From RGIG4608 sp045631445 (GTDB lineage: Bacteria > Bacillota > Clostridia > Oscillospirales > CAG-272): DNA of 13,820 nt. Position 1 is the first letter of the stretch, and each line of letters begins with the position of its first letter. The translations under genes and the position numbers were made by a program. The notes below the pieces were generated by a model that had not been told where the DNA came from, searched no databases, and saw nothing but the letters and a program-made list of their open reading frames with translations. Positions 12,193-13,820 of the stretch are shown in pieces. Location: contig JAZQUS010000131.1 of the NCBI GenBank assembly GCA_045631445.1, positions 1-13,820 on the forward strand, written 5' to 3'.

Positions 12193-13820
12193 AAGTAAAA
12201 AATATTCTCGCGTTAATTCTTGTATTGTTAATGTTATCTTTGAATGTAATGTCCGTTTTTGCCAATGGAGAAGTTCAAGATAATATCGAAATTACGAATG
12301 TTGATGAATACAATACAAGCAACACATCGGTTACTAATTCTATTGAAGTTGATGGATCAAATTTTAATGGATTTGTTAAACCTACCGGAACTGAATTGAG
12401 TTCGGGAGATGGTATATATCAGGATGATAAATTTGCTTCATACTATTTCTATAATTTGAAGAACAACTATGGAAACAACACTCATGGATCTTGCGGATAT
12501 GTAGCTGCTGCAATGATGTTGTCATATTATGATACATATTGGAATGATAATATTATTGAGGATTGTTACGAGAAAGAAGGTACAATTATATCTAATTTGG
12601 CATTATCAAAAATCATCAATTCTCCTGGAATATTACGAGAATCAGAAGAAATAGAGATTTCTACAAGCGAAACGGAAACCGAAACAATCCTCGTAGAAGA
12701 CTTGAGTGCAGATGAATATTGGAACTATATTGAAGCTAATTGGCAAAACAATTTTCAACTTTACTTAATTAAAATAGCAGAAGAGCGATTTAATATGTAT
12801 CATAATGCTGGGGTAACATTTACAGAAAGTGGAATCACATGGACTAAAAATCTTGAAAATCCCTGTGCTTCTATAATGCTAACTCAAAGAGATGTTATTG
12901 AATATTACCTTTACCAAGAAAGAGGTTATGATAGTAGTCAAGTTTCTTTAGAGTATAATAATTCAAATCCGAGGGATTTTGCAATAAGTAAAATAAAAGA
13001 AGGACAACCAGTCTTGCTATTTTTAGGAAGTACATCCGGATGCCATTTTGTAGTTGCTTACGATTTGGATGATAAGGGCACTGAAGATACTACAGATGAT
13101 GATATTTATGCTCATTATGGGTGGGATTATGACGAAACACACATTAATATAAATACGGACACGTTTCCGTGGTTAATATCTGCAATGGCGTTAAATATAA
13201 ATACTGAACATGTATGTTCAGATGGCTTTATATATGATGATAGAGAACATTGCTCTTGCTTCGCTCCCCCTGATATTCACCCTGCGCACGAATGCAGATA
13301 TTATAAAGAGTATAACGAAACTCACCATACTTACGCGTGTGATTGTAATCCTAGCGAGGATAGTCTATTTGAACATAAGTTTGTGTGTGGAAATTCCAAA
13401 ACAAATTTTCATTACATATATTGTAGCGATTGCGGATATATACTATCTACTCCAGCGCACAATTTTCAATATGAAACCATCGATAATGAATATCATGTGC
13501 GAGCTTGTAAGGATTGCGGGTATCGAGAGGATCCCATAGCGCATAGTATTGAGTCTAATAGTGTAGATGGTAATTATCACACTAATGTATGCACCATCTG
13601 CGGCTACACGGAAACGGAATCACATAGAAGAACGATATATCAAAGTATTGATGCTACGTATCATTCTAATATATGTGCGGACTGCGGATATTCCGTGACC
13701 CAATCCCACTATTTTGAATACCGAACCACAGGGGCTTTGTGTCATATTTTGAAGTGTCGCTATTGCGGCGCGACGTCGGGATCGTCAGAAGCTCACGTGT
13801 GGACGGCTAACGATATAGAA
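12189..13820 (+). CDS. Secreted cysteine-protease-like protein with CxxC repeats (partial, 3' end cut)
   Basis: Open for 544 codons to the window edge with no stop, so the true C-terminus is outside; a caller that requires a stop would miss it. The start ATG has GGAGGG 7 nt upstream and overlaps the lipoprotein stop. Residues 1-25 are a signal peptide (two Lys, hydrophobic core, V-F-A cleavage before N26). The catalytic region resembles C39-like/papain-fold peptidases: HGSCGYVAAAMMLSYYD with candidate nucleophile C102, IKEGQPVLLFLGS then GCHFVVAYD with candidate H286, then IYAHYGWDYDETH (307-317), where such proteins place the third residue. An acidic Thr/Glu stretch (about 158-170) lies in the inserted region. 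From about 335 the chain is Cys/His-rich, and from 408 it carries about 28-residue repeats. The substrate is unknown. Catalytic assignment is inference from motif order. Confidence 0.8.
   Translation, partial: MKVKNILALILVLLMLSLNVMSVFANGEVQDNIEITNVDEYNTSNTSVTNSIEVDGSNFNGFVKPTGTELSSGDGIYQDDKFASYYFYNLKNNYGNNTHGSCGYVAAAMMLSYYDTYWNDNIIEDCYEKEGTIISNLALSKIINSPGILRESEEIEISTSETETETILVEDLSADEYWNYIEANWQNNFQLYLIKIAEERFNMYHNAGVTFTESGITWTKNLENPCASIMLTQRDVIEYYLYQERGYDSSQVSLEYNNSNPRDFAISKIKEGQPVLLFLGSTSGCHFVVAYDLDDKGTEDTTDDDIYAHYGWDYDETHININTDTFPWLISAMALNINTEHVCSDGFIYDDREHCSCFAPPDIHPAHECRYYKEYNETHHTYACDCNPSEDSLFEHKFVCGNSKTNFHYIYCSDCGYILSTPAHNFQYETIDNEYHVRACKDCGYREDPIAHSIESNSVDGNYHTNVCTICGYTETESHRRTIYQSIDATYHSNICADCGYSVTQSHYFEYRTTGALCHILKCRYCGATSGSSEAHVWTANDIE
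13410..13820 (+). repeat. At least five coding repeats, H-x3-C-x2-C-G
   Basis: Repeat starts (the leading His) are at 13410, 13494, 13578, 13662 and 13743, i.e. residues 408, 436, 464, 492 and 519: spacing 28, 28, 28 and 27. Each has H-x3-C-x2-C-G-[Y/A], then another His 6-8 residues later, so every unit offers two Cys and two His, a plausible zinc-knuckle set. The units differ a lot at DNA level, so this is an old repeat, not a recent tandem expansion. A more diverged Cys/His segment (about 13212-13400) precedes it. The array runs off the window. Confidence 0.82.

Noticed and set aside
13210..13539. 109-codon open frame in the 3' part of the secreted protein gene
   Set aside because: It lies in another frame of the 544-codon open reading frame that has a start, ribosome binding site, signal peptide and regular CxxCG repeats.

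Overview
The window looks like chromosome from a low-G+C Gram-positive anaerobe of the Clostridia (Bacillota). The evidence is strong AAGGAG-type Shine-Dalgarno sites, sigma-A promoters with extended -10 boxes, short overlapping operons, an MreB-family actin, a Clostridia-style PepD, NAD-dependent ligase and A+T-rich spacers. No rRNA, tRNA, CRISPR array, integrase or transposase gene was seen, so I do not name a genus.

Layout. (i) 1-2812, + strand: a structured repeat, a promoter, an MreB/Mbl actin and a PepD-type dipeptidase, then a clear intrinsic terminator. (ii) 2819-3246: a gene-free block with two related structured repeats placed head to head. (iii) 3256-7698, - strand: one tight operon, rsmI - asd - DUF3006 protein - SAM methyltransferase - degenerate FolC-like protein, with one good promoter and one terminator. 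The last protein keeps the folylpolyglutamate synthase layout but has lost its ATP-binding and ligase residues. (iv) 7700-8266, +: a short N-acetylmuramoyl-L-alanine amidase without a signal peptide, divergent from rsmI. (v) 8271-10945, -: a P-loop kinase-like protein followed by ligA, with its own extended -10 promoter; ligA converges on the amidase with 4 nt between stop codons. (vi) 10946-11454: gene-poor, A+T-rich spacer with a 136-bp MITE-like element and a 14-codon ORF with a strong ribosome binding site. (vii) 11395 to the end, +: an accessory-looking two-gene operon of a lipoprotein overlapping (ATGA) a secreted cysteine-protease-like protein. The second gene stays open for 544 codons to the window edge and ends in at least five H-x3-C-x2-C-G repeats of about 28 residues.

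The core genes cover cell shape and wall (MreB, amidase), lysine/threonine/methionine and diaminopimelate precursor supply (Asd), ribosome modification (RsmI), DNA joining (LigA) and peptide turnover (PepD). The least explained material is: (a) the repeat family at 1-167 and 2819-3246, where two copies fold into the same three-way junction while their stem sequences differ in compensating ways; (b) the intact, translationally coupled FolC-derived pseudoenzyme; and (c) the lipoprotein/cysteine-protease pair with zinc-knuckle-like repeats.
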